The notes: a model not told the origin generated them from the sequence alone. A DNA stretch of 64,000 nucleotides from Lutraria lutraria (GCA_964023205.1 OZ026835.1:23139817-23203816); one strand, 5' to 3'; shown: positions 13,097 to 23,960, counted from the stretch's first letter. Numbers and translations are program-made.

Positions 13097-13220
13097 CTTT
13101 AACTCTGTGCCTAAGCCATGTGACTTTCCAAAGAAAGATTTTTTGTCGAGCGTTTGTATACTAATTTTATCCCACACATATCATTGAAAGTCACATGGTA
13201 TGGGCACCGTGTTTAACTGA
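13097..13220. mobile_element. Short hairpin MITE
   Basis: Arms at 13,101-13,130 and 13,184-13,216 are near-perfect inverses (GCCATGTGACTTTC against GAAAGTCACATGGTATGGGC), separated by about 53 bp. The whole 120-bp unit would fold into one hairpin. No target duplication was assigned. Confidence 0.6.
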
Positions 13221-13544
13221 TGACTCAAAAGAAAAAAAAACTTGAAAATAATAAAATATTGTTCATTGCTAATAAGGAGAGACAATATTTGTGTCATCTC
13301 TATGAAATACTACCAGGTTCTACATTCCTGAAGCAGACATAATATTATAAACAGTATAGAAGTATCATGGGATTGAGGCTCTTCCATTTCAGCATCATTA
13401 AGACGAGAAGTAGATTTAATGAACGAGTGATTTCATTTCCACCTTTAATCTCTAGTTCTGACAACCATGCTACAAAAAAACAAACAATTTCTATCTTATT
13501 TTTCTTTTTTTAAATTGAACACTTATTAGAGGTTTGTTTGATAA
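13221..13544. other. Unassigned spacer
   Basis: Nothing recognised. Confidence 0.4.
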
Positions 13545-13785
13545 AAGTTTTACGCCCCTTTTCCAAAGTCAAGAGTCATATGAGGAGGACAGTTCACCTA
13601 ACCATCATTTCTGGGAAGAACCAGTACAAGACTCCCATCCTCTGTAAGCAACTGCCTACTTTCTTACATAAAGAGACATGGTAGGCAGCAGGGCTTGAAC
13701 CCACGACCCTATATCAGTGAGAGGTTATAGTGATTTGAAGTAAGCGACCTTAACCACTTGACAATCGAGGCAGGTCACTTATTAG
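13545..13785 (-). mobile_element. tRNA-derived SINE, copy 1
   Basis: Read on the minus strand, the head (about 13,785 to 13,685) has a box-A-like AAGTGGTTAAGGTCGC and a box-B-like GTGGGTTCAAGCCC. A non-tRNA body follows (GTAGGCAGTTGCTTACAGAG..., TTAGGTGAACTGTCCTCCTC). The body recurs at 15,550-15,705, which marks a dispersed family. Internal Pol III promoters with a shared body define a tRNA-SINE. Confidence 0.8.
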
Positions 13786-14248
13786 ATGTAGAGAAATATG
13801 CTGCTGCATGCGAAGAGCAAAGTTATCATTGGTACAATTGGTTTACCGCCCGCTAGATATAATGTAAAGTGGGATGGCAAAAAAAAAATCAAATTCATTG
13901 AGCTAGGAGCTTAGTGCTGCTAGGGCCCCAGTTAGTCCATGAAAAACCCCTGCCACTGGTATATTACTGAAATATTGTTGAAAACAAGAGTACAAGCAAA
14001 AATATTTATAATAAAATCATCAACATGCTGGGAGTAATAATTTTAGACTATGTTAGACTAATTTTATTATCTACCTTAGATTGATGGCCAAGTCTGTGCT
14101 GTAGAACACAGTCATAAAAAATGCTAGTCTGTTCATTCACATGCACCATTCGTAGAATTGTTCACTGTTCTTGCTGCTATCAACTATAATATAAAATAAT
14201 AAATTTAAAAATAAACGCTGATATCACGGGTCCATTAAAGGCTATTTT
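13786..14248. other. Unassigned spacer
   Basis: Nothing recognised apart from a short A-run. Confidence 0.4.
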
Positions 14249-15043
14249 AACAAGAGGGCCAAGATTGCCCTATATCGCTCACCTAAGAACAACTATGCTA
14301 TAATGCACATGTCAATATCTTGCCAGCCCGGTAGGCTGACCCAGGGAATTTGACATTTTTGGATTTTTGATGTCTAAATCCTAACCCTAGAGCCTAATTG
14401 GTCTATCAAATGCAACAGGGATGTAAAACGCTGCCAAAGTCTATTTCCCGGGATCCTGAGTCATTAACTTTATCTAATTCCCGCCTGTCGGAAATAATCT
14501 TCTGTTTAAAGTCCCGTGTATGGCCGCCGCCCCCACCCCCCAGGCAGGCAAAATATTGACAGGCACATAATGACCAGGTGATATGGTTTTTCATCTTGTA
14601 TGCCCAGTTTCTACATAGATTTTGATCAAGACAAACTCTTAATTTTCATGTATAAATATGATTATGATTACTAAAGAAATTAAGATGCTATAGTGTAATA
14701 AAGCTGAAATATAGCAATATTTCTAAGTCAAGGGCCCGTAACTCTGCAAGTACCGTTTCAATTTCGCCCATATCAAACTCTCAGAGGCCTTTAGGTCATA
14801 CACATTCACTGAAAATATGTTTAAGATTGGTGAAGAAATGAAGAATGTAAACAAGTTAAAGTAAAGCAAATTTTCTAAGTCAAGGGCCCTAACTCTGGAA
14901 ATACTTATCACATTTTGCCCATAATCGAACATAATTGATATATAGCTGCAGATGCTAGAGTGTAAACACCCTAAGTGTGGACAGGCACCAGACATTCATT
15001 GATCCTAAAAGCTAATCCTGAGCCATTGGCTCATGTGAGCTAA
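14249..15043 (+). mobile_element. Helitron-like non-autonomous element, copy 1
   Basis: It starts AACAAGAGGGCCAAGATTGC, with a GGGC/GCCC hairpin near the start, and ends with stem TGAGCC-ATT-GGCTCA followed by TGTGAGCTAA. A short 3' hairpin close to a CTRR terminus is the Helitron signature. The body repeats the phrase AAGTCAAGGGCC.TAACTCTG twice (about 14,725 and 14,878). No Rep/helicase coding. Sibling copies start at 16,132, 19,471 and 20,560. Confidence 0.65.
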
Positions 15044-15549
15044 AATTCAACCAATTGCTGTCCAGCTTATGAATGTTAGATTTGAAATAAATAATTGAGC
15101 ACTTATGGTTTTACACAATACTGTCAGTAAAACAGTAAATCCATTTTAAATAACCAAGAGTAGACATCAACCACAAAATATCTATTATAACATTCAAATA
15201 ACCACCTGGGTCTCCTCAGGCATAAAAGAAATATTTAATTTTTTGGTTACTTGTTCATTACAATAGGACAGGTAGGTTTGGGCCTTTTGGGCACTTGAAA
15301 GCACATGGAAAAGTTAAAACTGAGTGGACTGTTCCGTGGGCCTAATAAAAGTCACAGGGAAAAATTAGGGTAAGTCAGGTAACAAGAAACAAACAATTTT
15401 TTAAGCCTTATATAACAGTGTACACAAAAATCATGAAATAGCAATGTAAAAATTTAACATAATTTACATCATGGGTGAAATTAAAATATTCATGTGATAT
15501 AAACCGTTCACATAAAATATTCATTTTAAGAAATTTTATTTTTGGTTCA
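15044..15549. other. Unassigned spacer
   Basis: Nothing recognised. Confidence 0.4.
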
Positions 15550-15705
15550 TTGGGTATAAACCCCATTTTCAACAGTCAGAGTCATATGAGGCAGACAGTT
15601 CACCTAACCAATACTCTCATCCTTCTTAAGCAACTGCCTACTTTCTCACATAAAGAGACATGGTCAGTAGCTGGGCTAAAACCTACAACCCTCTACCAGT
15701 GGAAG
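15550..15705 (-). mobile_element. tRNA-derived SINE, copy 2 (head truncated)
   Basis: On the minus strand the box-B region (AGGTTTTAGCCC) and body (GAAAGTAGGCAGTTGCTTAA, then TTAGGTGAACTGTCTGCCTC) match the 13,545-13,785 SINE. The box-A half of the tRNA head is missing or unrecognisable, and the body carries an internal deletion relative to copy 1. Confidence 0.75.
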
Positions 15706-16131
15706 AAATTTAGTACTAGTATTATAATGAAAACATTTCAACAATGTCTGAATACATAAGTATTTGACAATTATTTTATAAATTACAACATTCAACAATA
15801 ACTTTACAATATGCCAACAAAAAAATGAAGAAAATTAAACTAAGTACAAAATAGCATTATATATTTATTTTAAGAAAGAATTCATAATTTAATTGTATAA
15901 AACTCACATACCTATGACTTAAAATTAATTTCATTAGTAAAATATCAACCTACCATGTGCCTGTCTGCTAACAATCTGATTGAAAACTGGTTCTCCTTAC
16001 AAACGTGTGTACACTTTTCAAGAAGCATGAGAATTTTGCATCAAAAACTGGTTGACTAATGGGATGATAGGAAAGCACTGAACCGTTTTATACTGAAATT
16101 TAAATTTGCTGTGTAAACAAAATGATTAGCA
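15706..16131. other. Unassigned spacer
   Basis: AT-rich, nothing recognised. Confidence 0.4.
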
Positions 16132-16814
16132 AACAAGAGAGCCAAGTTGCCCTGCAATGCTCACCTGAGAAATGAGTTGTGGCAATATCACTTATGAAGT
16201 TGATTTAAATTTGTGCTGCAGTAAGTAAAAAATACTGGAAAATAAGACCCCAGGGATATTATTTTTTAGCAATTTTGTTAGAGGGCCTCTACATGTTGCT
16301 ACATGCAAAATATCTAAGCTGCTTTTAGACAAGATTTTTTTTATATTTTCCCCTATATATATAAATCTATATGAAACGTGATCCCTAGGGTGGGACCAAT
16401 TTTAACCCCTGGGACATTATCTTAGCAACCTTGTAAGAGGGGCTCTAGATGGTGCTCCATGGCAAATATATCTAAACTTTAGACCATGTGGTTCAAGACA
16501 AGATTTTTTTTAATTTTCCTTTTGGTTGCTATGGAAACCAAAGTACAGCACAGAATGACATTCTTTTAGCAACTATTGTAAAGGACCACCCAAAGATCAT
16601 TCCTGTGAAGGTTCTTCAAATTTAACAGAGCTGTTTCAGAGGAGAAGTCGTTTGAAGTTGTTACCTGCGGCCCCGAGGCAATAACTTTGCATCACCGCTT
16701 TACACAGGTACAAGCTTCCATTTTTAAATCCCGCATCGAAGGATTATGGGCAGACAGATGATAGACAAAATACTATACTAATACTTCACCCTGAGCTTTG
16801 CTCAGGTGAGCTAA
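16132..16814 (+). mobile_element. Helitron-like non-autonomous element, copy 2
   Basis: It starts AACAAGAGAGCCAAGTTGCC and ends with hairpin CTGAGC-TTT-GCTCAG (16,791-16,805) followed by GTGAGCTAA. The stem bases differ from copy 1 at 15,016-15,030 but pairing is kept. An RFX-like GTTGCTATGGAAAC lies at 16,525-16,538. No coding capacity. Confidence 0.65.
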
Positions 16815-16989
16815 AAAATACTGCAAGCCCTTGTGCAATAAATTGACCAGTATATACCTCGACCATGAGTTTTGAGCTGTGACAAAATTATTCAGAATAG
16901 TCCACTACGTGAAATAGGGGCTGTGGATATTAGGAACAAATCTGACTAAAACATACTGATAAGATAAATTTAACCTGCTCAATAAATGT

Positions 16990-17070
16990 CTGTAATGCTG
17001 GCATAATAGGTAGGGCGCATTCGCTCATGCTGTCGTATTAAATTAAGTCCGAGTTCAATTCCAGTCACCA
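16990..17070 (+). other. tRNA-like module 1
   Basis: Box A-like TGGCATAATAGGTAGGGCGC starts at 16,999 and box B-like GAGTTCAATTCC lies at 17,051-17,062, a normal A-B spacing. T5 follows at 17,089-17,093. The T-stem does not pair well, so this is a tRNA-derived Pol III-type module and not a functional tRNA. Confidence 0.55.
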
Positions 17071-17210
17071 CCCCTCTTGTTATGCATGTTTTTCTTGAGT
17101 GTATTTTTTCTGGTAAAGTATCTATGATTAAAATGTTTTAAATAAATCGTATCATCATAAATTATTCTGAAGTCAAAAAACTTGATATTGTAAAAAGGTA
17201 TGTCTAATTA

Positions 17211-17441
17211 ATGATTTGTTATCATGGAAGGGGTTACAAGCAGTTTCAGCAACAGGCTGGTTCCTGTGTACTGAATATGCACGAGCTATTAAACAAAGAT
17301 ATTGCTGTCACAGTGACAAGCTTCCTGAACCTATCATCATTGAGCTCGACTTGGATTCAGACTCCATATCTGACTCAGTCAGAGACAGATACAGCTGAAG
17401 GGTCATCGACAGACACAACAAGTGAAATAGGAGATCTGTGA
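17211..17441 (+). CDS. Unrecognised 76-codon open frame
   Basis: The C-terminal half is rich in Ser, Thr and acidic residues. It lies within the 16,857-19,318 element. No homology recognised and no promoter or splice context seen, so it may be chance. Confidence 0.1.
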   Translation: MICYHGRGYKQFQQQAGSCVLNMHELLNKDIAVTVTSFLNLSSLSSTWIQTPYLTQSETDTAEGSSTDTTSEIGDL

Positions 17442-17527
17442 AATGAAATTTCATTGTATTTATTAAAATAAAACAAGAAAAGATAAAGAGAAAGAAAATC
17501 AATGAAAAACAACAGAAACAATAAAAT

Positions 17528-18190
17528 ACAAGATGTGTTTTATAAACACCATGCCCCCTCCGTTTGCCCTTTTTGAAAATGCACAGGTCCTGTAGAGATT
17601 GTCATGATGAACCAAGATATGAAGTTTGATGATTGCAGGTAGTAGCGTTTTGATTTAATAGGCAAGGTTAAAGTTTGGTACAGGCAAACAAAGGGCCGTA
17701 AATCTAAAAAAATGATCGAATCACAAAACCCTGACAATATGTGCTGGGGAACTTGGTGACTATAGTTCCATGAAAGTTTTATCAAAATCCCTTGAGAAAA
17801 CAAGGAAACAAGAGTATTTCGCTATTACAATCACACAAAAAAAACAAAGGGCCATAATTCTGTCAAAAATGACCCGGAATATATATGTGGGGGTTCTTGG
17901 TAACAACAAGTCTGTGAAAGTTTAGTCAAAATCCCATGAAAAATGTAGGAGTAGTATCCTAGAAGAAATGTCGGATTTTTTTAAACACAATGACCCTGTG
18001 ACCTTGACCTACTGACCTGAAAATGCACAGGTCCTGTAGAGGTTGTCATGAGGAACCTACATATGAAGTTTGATGAATGTAGGTGCAGTCATTTTGATTT
18101 TATAGGCAAGGTTAAAGTTTGGTACAAACAGACAAACAGACAGACAAACAGAGAGACCAAAAACAATATGCCCCGTATCGATAAAAATAT
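17528..18190 (+). mobile_element. Helitron-like 'ACAAGATGTG...ATGCCCC' repeat
   Basis: It starts ACAAGATGTGTTTTATAAAC, contains two copies of a TGAAAATGCACAGGTCCTGT-headed block (about 17,572 and 18,020), a GTGACCTTGACC phrase and a CAGACAAACAGACAGACAAA microsatellite, and ends near AACAATATGCCCC. This arrangement is known to me from abundant bivalve repeats. The usual 3' GC hairpin is degraded. It lies nested in the 16,857-19,318 element. Confidence 0.6.
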
Positions 18191-18294
18191 ACAGTGATAT
18201 AAAACATGTTTATAATTATGTACTTGAAGTTTTACAGTAATGTTCAAACATACTTTTCAAAAATATAATAATATGCCAAAAAAAAGTATGGTGC

Positions 18295-18357
18295 AATCTG
18301 GAATTGAACGCATGCCTGTTGGCTCATGAATACATCAACCCACTACGCCAGTGACAG
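18295..18357 (-). other. tRNA-like module 2
   Basis: On the minus strand TGGCGTAGTGGGTTGATG (box A) and GCGTTCAATTCC (box B, 18,300-18,309) have tRNA spacing. T8 follows in the direction of transcription (18,278-18,285). The T-arm pairs poorly. Confidence 0.55.
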
Positions 18358-18540
18358 TTATTAAAACGTTGTGCTAAATTACTCATATATTCAATAACAT
18401 ATGTTCCGAATATCCACTATAGTTCAATTTTTAGGTCAGCAATGTTATTGTATACATGGACGATCCCATTTATACATGTTTAGGTAACACGAATACTGTT
18501 GTAATTTACTATAGAACAATCTATAAATGTTTATGATCAC

Positions 18541-18611
18541 TGTCCTCTGTGGCGCAATTGGTAAAACACCAAGTTAGTGAATCTTGAAGACTGTGTCTGA
18601 TGTTGGACATC
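18541..18611 (+). other. tRNA-like module 3
   Basis: CCTCTGTGGCGCAATTGGTA resembles the 5' half of metazoan tRNAs that begin with a TGGCGCAA box A (Arg/Trp type). The box-B region (TGTGTCTGATGTTGGACATC) is degenerate. T7 follows at 18,612-18,618. It diverges from module 2 across a spacer of about 180 bp. Confidence 0.5.
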
Positions 18612-19039
18612 TTTTTTTATTTTCAACTTTTTTTCATTTTTAATAAAAGTTAACTTTATATATATATCGATAAGAAAATAATGTTTTATAGTTGTTGTTT
18701 TTTGTTACTTAAATTGTTCCGTTAAATGAACAAAATATAATAACCTCACATGGGTAATTAGGATTTATATATTTCAATTGTGGAGTAATAATATAATAAG
18801 TAGAAACCGGTTCAGGTGTTTAGTATTTTATATAGTACATTTTTAATAAAATGTACACAAGAAATAAAAAATAGGAATACATCAGAGAACAAATGCATTT
18901 CTTCTATTCTTTTTCTCTTTTGAAAATTAATAAAAAAAGGTGCTATTTAGCATGTATTATACATACATGTAACAAGAACAAACATATTTCAATAAATAAA
19001 TTAGAAAAAATAAATGTATATACTAATTTAAAAAGAAAG

Positions 19040-19146
19040 TGCCATCGACTGAGTTCGAACCATGCACTCACATCTGCTTCATTTTGTAAAACTGTTATGT
19101 ATGTACAATGTACATGCCACCTTATCCAATACACCACGACTCTGGT
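19040..19146 (-). other. tRNA-like module 4
   Basis: On the minus strand GTCGTGGTGTATTGGATAAG (box A) and GCATGGTTCGAACTC (box B, 19,051-19,061) are separated by a longer-than-normal interval holding a small TACATTGTACATACAT insertion. T5 follows at 19,030-19,034. Confidence 0.5.
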
Positions 19147-19470
19147 TCATTTGAATGACTTTTTACTACAAATTTAAAATGATTTGGGCAATCAATTTAC
19201 AGTGATTACCATTACAATGGTATCGTCCAATATTCGACCTTGACTATAAGAAAATTGAACTATACCTCCCATTGATTTAGTGTATTCTTCCGTCACGGCT
19301 CAAAACTCATGGTCAAGCTATAGAATATTTTGTGTATTTTACAAAGGATGATAAGGCCATACCAGTTCAATTACTTGTTCATCAGATTTTCTGTTCGCTT
19401 TTCTTTCAAAATTAGAAAAATAATATTTTACTTTTTGCTTTTCACTGCTTGCGACACCCCAACATCATAA

Positions 19471-19900
19471 AACAAGAGGGCCAAGATGACCCTACATTGC
19501 TCACATGACAATCAATTATTAAGGTTTTCCTCAAATTTGATCTGGTGACCTAGTTTTTGACCCCAGTTTTCGAACTTGTCCAAGATATCATTCAGATAAA
19601 CAATAATTCACGCAAAATTTGGTGAAGATCCAATCATAACAATGACATCTGGTGTGTTCAAAATACTAAATGATAGGAACCTGACATTCAAGTCTGGTAT
19701 CTCTTAGTTAATACTGCGATATTATCCATGTTTTGAATTTTTTACTTTGCTATTACTCTGCTGAATTAGGTTTAGAGTTACAAGATTAACTAATCCTTAA
19801 TGGCACAGCTTATAATGGAGCAACCTGAAGCGTTTTCAGGAACAAAGTTCCCATAGGTATGCACCACATTTTGTAGTTGCAAACCCGTGACACCGCTCAT
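19471..19900 (+). mobile_element. Helitron-like element, copy 3 (5' part)
   Basis: It starts AACAAGAGGGCCAAGATGAC, continues CCTACATTGCTCACATGAC, and carries the CTGGTGACCTAGTTTTTGAC phrase typical of this family. I cannot find the 3' hairpin, so the right edge is approximate. Confidence 0.6.
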
Positions 19901-20304
19901 CCACATTGAAAAAAAGTACCAGTTGTTGGTTAAGTATACACTGCAGATTTTGCAGTTTTGATTTTAAATTGGAGATATATTGCAGGATTCTGTCGATCTT
20001 GAAAGCATTGGAAATATTTTGGCAATTTAAATTGTAATACCAACAAGTATAATAATTAAGTATTCATCTGCACAACATATTCAATCAATACATGCATGAA
20101 ATAGATTCATTCACAGTTGTAGTGCTGGTATATTGTATTGTCTCTCAGTGTAGAAAGATTACATAATGACACATAGTCTGATTAGCTCAGTATATAGTAC
20201 AACAGATAGTTTACTGTATACAGATCGAAGCACCAAAGGCACTGAATTTGTATGGGTTTTCAAAATGTGCAGTAGCTAGTAATTTCTCACTGTATGTCAT
20301 GACT

Positions 20305-20545
20305 ATAGATGAATTGTTCATGAAAGTTCATCAAGGTTCATCAAAATAATTCATCAATATTTCATGAACCGAGTTTCATGGACGTTCATGAACAATTCGT
20401 GAAGTTGTTCATGAACATAATCAGTTCATGAATTGTTCATAAAAGTTCATCAAAGGTTCGTGAAAAAACATAATCAGTTCATGAACAATTAATGAATTTT
20501 CATCAAAATAATACATCAATAGTTCATGAACCTAATTTTGATGAG
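20305..20545. repeat. TTCATGAA palindrome cluster
   Basis: About 240 bp packed with TTCATGAA, GTTCATGAAC and the related TTCATCAA in both orientations, with two copies of CATAATCAGTTCATGAA. Individual words are perfect 8-10-bp palindromes and adjacent words can pair into larger hairpins. No tandem period is strict. Confidence 0.7.
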
Positions 20546-20559
20546 CTGATTTTAAATTG

Positions 20560-20665
20560 GAAAGTAAAACTGGCCCTGGCATGCTCACCTGAGAAACGAA
20601 TTATAGCAATATCACTTACGAATTTGATTTGCACTTGTGTAAAGTGAAAAATGTTGGAAAATAAG
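20560..20665 (+). mobile_element. Helitron-like element, fragment
   Basis: TGGCCCTGGCATGCTCACCT through GTTGGAAAATAAGACAAC matches the first 130 bp of the 16,132-16,814 element (shared GCTCACCTGAGAAA and GCAATATCACTTA). The rest is absent. Confidence 0.65.
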
Positions 20666-20689
20666 ACAACATGTGACCCCGGTGTAGCA

Positions 20690-20955
20690 GTCTATTTTTT
20701 CCTACGGCCAGTTTTTCCCCTTGTAATAACAGTATTGTATTATGAATCTCGTCAAGTTCTCACCCTCTTAACCACTATTTTTTCCCTTGTCTTCATATAT
20801 AATTAAACTATGCATTCTTGGCCACTTTTTCCCCTTGCTAAAATAACTAAACCATACATTATTGGCTAGCTTTTCCCCTCTTGGCCACTTTTCCCCTCCA
20901 CCCCTTAACTAACTATAATATTAATTGGTTACATTCTTGGTCAGTTTTCCCCCTC
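20690..20955. repeat. Irregular CTTTTTCCCC repeats
   Basis: Six or more irregularly spaced copies of GGCCA.TTTTCCCCT separated by AT-rich linkers such as AACTATGCATTCTT. It is a degenerate repeat of about 60-90 bp; origin unknown. Confidence 0.55.
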
Positions 20956-21036
20956 TGAGTGACTCAGAAATATGAAGATAAGAACATAAGTATTGACTCA
21001 GATATATGAAGATAAGAACATAAGTATTGACTCAGA
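20956..21036. repeat. 34-37-bp satellite, left remnant
   Basis: Two copies of GACTCAGAAATATGAAGATA plus AGAACATAAGTATT, cut on the right by the LINE at 21,037. The same unit resumes at 23,206 and, in a shorter form, makes up 24,297-25,015. Confidence 0.8.
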
Positions 21037-23205
21037 ATTATGATAATTTTACGGAACTGAGAAATAATAGTCAGTCACTTATTCACAATGCCAAGAAAAA
21101 CTATTATAAAGACAGTATTGAGTGCAATAAATCTGACTCTATGTCTCTTTGGAAGTGTTTGAAACAGCTTGGCTTACTGTCTAAGGAATGTGTTAGTTCT
21201 TCTAGTAACATTGGTTTTAAAATTGATGGTGAAGTCAGTTTTCATTTTTTAAATGTTGCTGAAAAATTTAACAGTTTTTATACTACTGTTGCATCCCTTT
21301 GTATAAGAAGAATGACAAGACCGAAGTTGGTAATTATCGGCCAGTGTCTATTTTGTGTATAATTTCCAAGGTTTTTGAAAGGGTCATATAAGATCAAATG
21401 GAAGGTTATTTGAATGAGAAAAAGATTTTATACATTTTTCAGTCTGGTTCTAGACGCGGATTTTCTACGGATAACTTTCTTATCCATCTATCTGATTTCA
21501 TTAAATTTCAAATGGATCAAGATAACATGGTTGGAATGGTTCTTCTTGACTTACAGAAGGCATTCAATACGGTCAATCATAGTACTTTATTTATGAAACT
21601 GAATGAGATTGGCCTTTGGTTCAAATCATATCTATCTGATAAACATCAGCTAGTTGATGTACCAGGTGTTCATTCCAGTCATGCTCCTGTCACCTGTGGG
21701 CTACCCCAAGGATCCATATTGGGCCCCCTGTTATTTTTAATCTATGTTAACGACATGTCAGCTGTTGTCAGTAATTGTATTATTGTATGCTACCGACTCT
21801 GGGATCCTTGTTCACGGTAAAAGTGTATCCGATATTGAACTTCTCTTATCTGAAGAATTGAAACATGTAAGTGAATGGCTTGTTGATAACAAGCTTTCAC
21901 TTCACCTTGGCAAGACAGAGTCAATTCTCTTTGGGTCTATACCTAATTTAAGGTCACAGAGCACTTTAAATATTTCCCGTAATGGTATAGATATTCAGGC
22001 TTCCAGTTCAGTTAAGTATCTTGGTGCAACTTTGGACCAGAATCTTTCATGCAATGTAATTGCTAGATCAATGGTTACAAAGTCAAACGCCCGTTTGAAA
22101 TACTTGCATAGGAAAAGTCAATTTTTGGATCTTCATACTAGGAAACTTTTAGTTATGTCATTAAACCAGTGTCACTTTGACTATATATGTTCTTTCTGGT
22201 ACCCCAGTTTGACCAAATATTGGAAAACAGACTTCAAACTACCCGGAATAAATTTGTTCGCTTTGTTTTGAACAAGGATAGTAGGTCTCATGTTGGGTTA
22301 GAGCAGTTTAAGTCTCTTAACTGGTTACCTGTATCAAAGAGAGTGGATCAGATAACTCTCTGTCATGTGCATAAGATAAAGTCAGACACAGCCCCAGACG
22401 ATCTTAAGGAGCATTTTGTACCCCTTACTCATATATATGACCATTGTACTAGATCCAGAGTGTCGGCACTTCCTTCGAATAATTCTAGTCACAGCAGTTA
22501 TACTTTTAGTGACACAGGTCGATTTACTTTACCAAAGGTAGGAAGCTTTGGTAGAAAATCATTTGGTTTTAATGGTATTGTTCTGTGGAATGGTCTTCCT
22601 CAACGTCTTAGGGATGTTGAATCTTCCCACACATTCAAACATGCCATCAAAGCCCATTTAATGGCCACTTAATTATCATTTTAATTCATTCTTTAAAGTA
22701 TTTTATTTCTTAACCAGTTTCAATTGTATAACATCTTATGTTTTATTGATAGTGCTACCAGAGTAATTTATCAGTTTTTATTATTGCAGTTTTATAGTTC
22801 AATGGCTGGCAAATTCTGTGATCTCTACTCTCAATAATGTGATAAACATTTCAAATGTGATCTCAAAATCATTTCTGAATTGAAGACATGTTTAGTTGAG
22901 CATTGATTAATGATTTGCTTTTTATCTATAAATATAACATGACTTTCTGTGTCATGCTGCCAATATTAGGGACCACAATGGAAATAAGAGGAATCCTTTC
23001 CTCTTTTTTGTGTTATTCCTGGTATTGGTGTGCATTGCATGGTTATTCTTATATTGAGTATGTATGATTATAAATTTTATTTATGTAATACTATTATTTT
23101 TTAGACTGATGAATTTCACAATTGTTATTGTATTTATTTATCCATCTTTTTGTTTTAAATTGTCATGTTGTGTATACTTTGCCAAATAAAATCATTATTA
23201 TTATT
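21037..23205 (+). mobile_element. CR1/Jockey-group LINE, 5'-truncated and dead
   Basis: ORF2 fragments in three frames run 21,027-22,672. They give a linker (NAKKNYY), RT block GNYRPVSIL, LLDLQKAFNTVNH, CGLPQGSILGPLLFLIYVND and a C-terminal domain. The palm motif reads YATD (21,786-21,797) instead of Y/FADD, so one catalytic aspartate is lost. Parts between the linker and RT motif 1 are deleted. The 3' UTR ends AATAAAATCATTATTATTAT, the short microsatellite-like tail usual in the CR1/L2 group. It sits inside a 34-37-bp satellite. Confidence 0.88.
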
Positions 23206-23262
23206 AAATATGAACATAAGAACATAAGTATTGACTCAGAAATATGAACATAAGACATAACT
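23206..23262. repeat. 34-37-bp satellite, right remnant
   Basis: AATATGAACATAAGAACATA, then AGTATTGACTCAGAAATATG. This continues the unit cut at 21,036 by the CR1-like LINE. Confidence 0.75.
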
Positions 23263-23329
23263 AGACCTTGTCACAGGAGTGATGACTACCCCCACACAAT
23301 GCTTTGACACAGAATGTTTAAAATTTGAG

Positions 23330-23960
23330 GAACAAAGATTTTTCAGAAATGTTATTTGCTATTTGCTTATTACCTTATTACGTTCCTATGGCGTCATGAA
23401 ATGGAGGGAGAAGAGATTTGCTACAAGCCCTAAGAAAGAAGTGCACAGACTGAATTAGTCATATTGCATTAAGATAATGCACCAGCACACAGAGCGTGAT
23501 CGACACTACTTGAAATGGATATACCAGGGTTTAAACTGTTAGCCCATCCACCGTACAGTTCTTACCTGGCGCCAATGCATTTTGCTGTTTTCTTGAGGTC
23601 TAGAAAATGTTGCAGGGACAACACTTTGAGTCAGATATGCGCACAGCAAGTTGTAGCGGGATTTAATAACAAATGGTATAATGATATTTTCATGAAGATG
23701 ATTCATAGGCAGCGTAAATGTCTAGCAATACGTAGAGATTAGATCTCTTAACTATGATAATGCGACAACGTGCTCCGGATGATGGACAGTGATGGTTTTA
23801 TTGTTTCATGTATGTTATTGATAGTTACTGTATGCTTCTGATATTTCACTCGATAAGAGCTATAACATTCATGTTTCACATGATGTACTTTGTTTTTATA
23901 TTTGTATCCGCCATATTGAGTTATAGCGAAATTCTGTGAACTTCCAGGACAGCCCTCATA
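23330..23960 (+). pseudogene. Mariner transposase remnant with 3' terminal repeat
   Basis: A frame at about 23,470-23,742 reads DNAPAHRA (after a frame change) and HPPYSSYLAP, the conserved C-terminal catalytic region of mariner-type DDE/D transposases (usual form HPPYSPDLAP). The remainder is frameshifted. Downstream, CTTCCAGGACAGCCCTCATA at 23,941-23,960 is a mariner-like right terminus with TA at the edge. No left terminus or N-terminal helix-turn-helix region was found, so it is 5'-truncated. Confidence 0.8.

Larger units (their letters stand above)
16857..19318. mobile_element. TA-flanked inverted-repeat element carrying four tRNA-like modules
   Basis: Left terminus at 16,857-16,883 and right terminus at 19,292-19,318 share the inverted repeat GACCATGAGTTTTGAGC (about 26 bp, three mismatches). 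Both are flanked by TA, as in the Tc1/mariner superfamily. No transposase is visible. The interior holds four degenerate tRNA-like modules in order plus, minus, plus, minus, each followed by a T-run. A separate Helitron-like repeat (17,528-18,190) sits between the first two. The left flank of module 1 and the upstream side of module 2 share GGATATTNGGAACAWAT. The upstream sides of modules 3 and 4 share TATAGTTCAATTTT and TGGACGATNCCATT. Confidence 0.65.
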
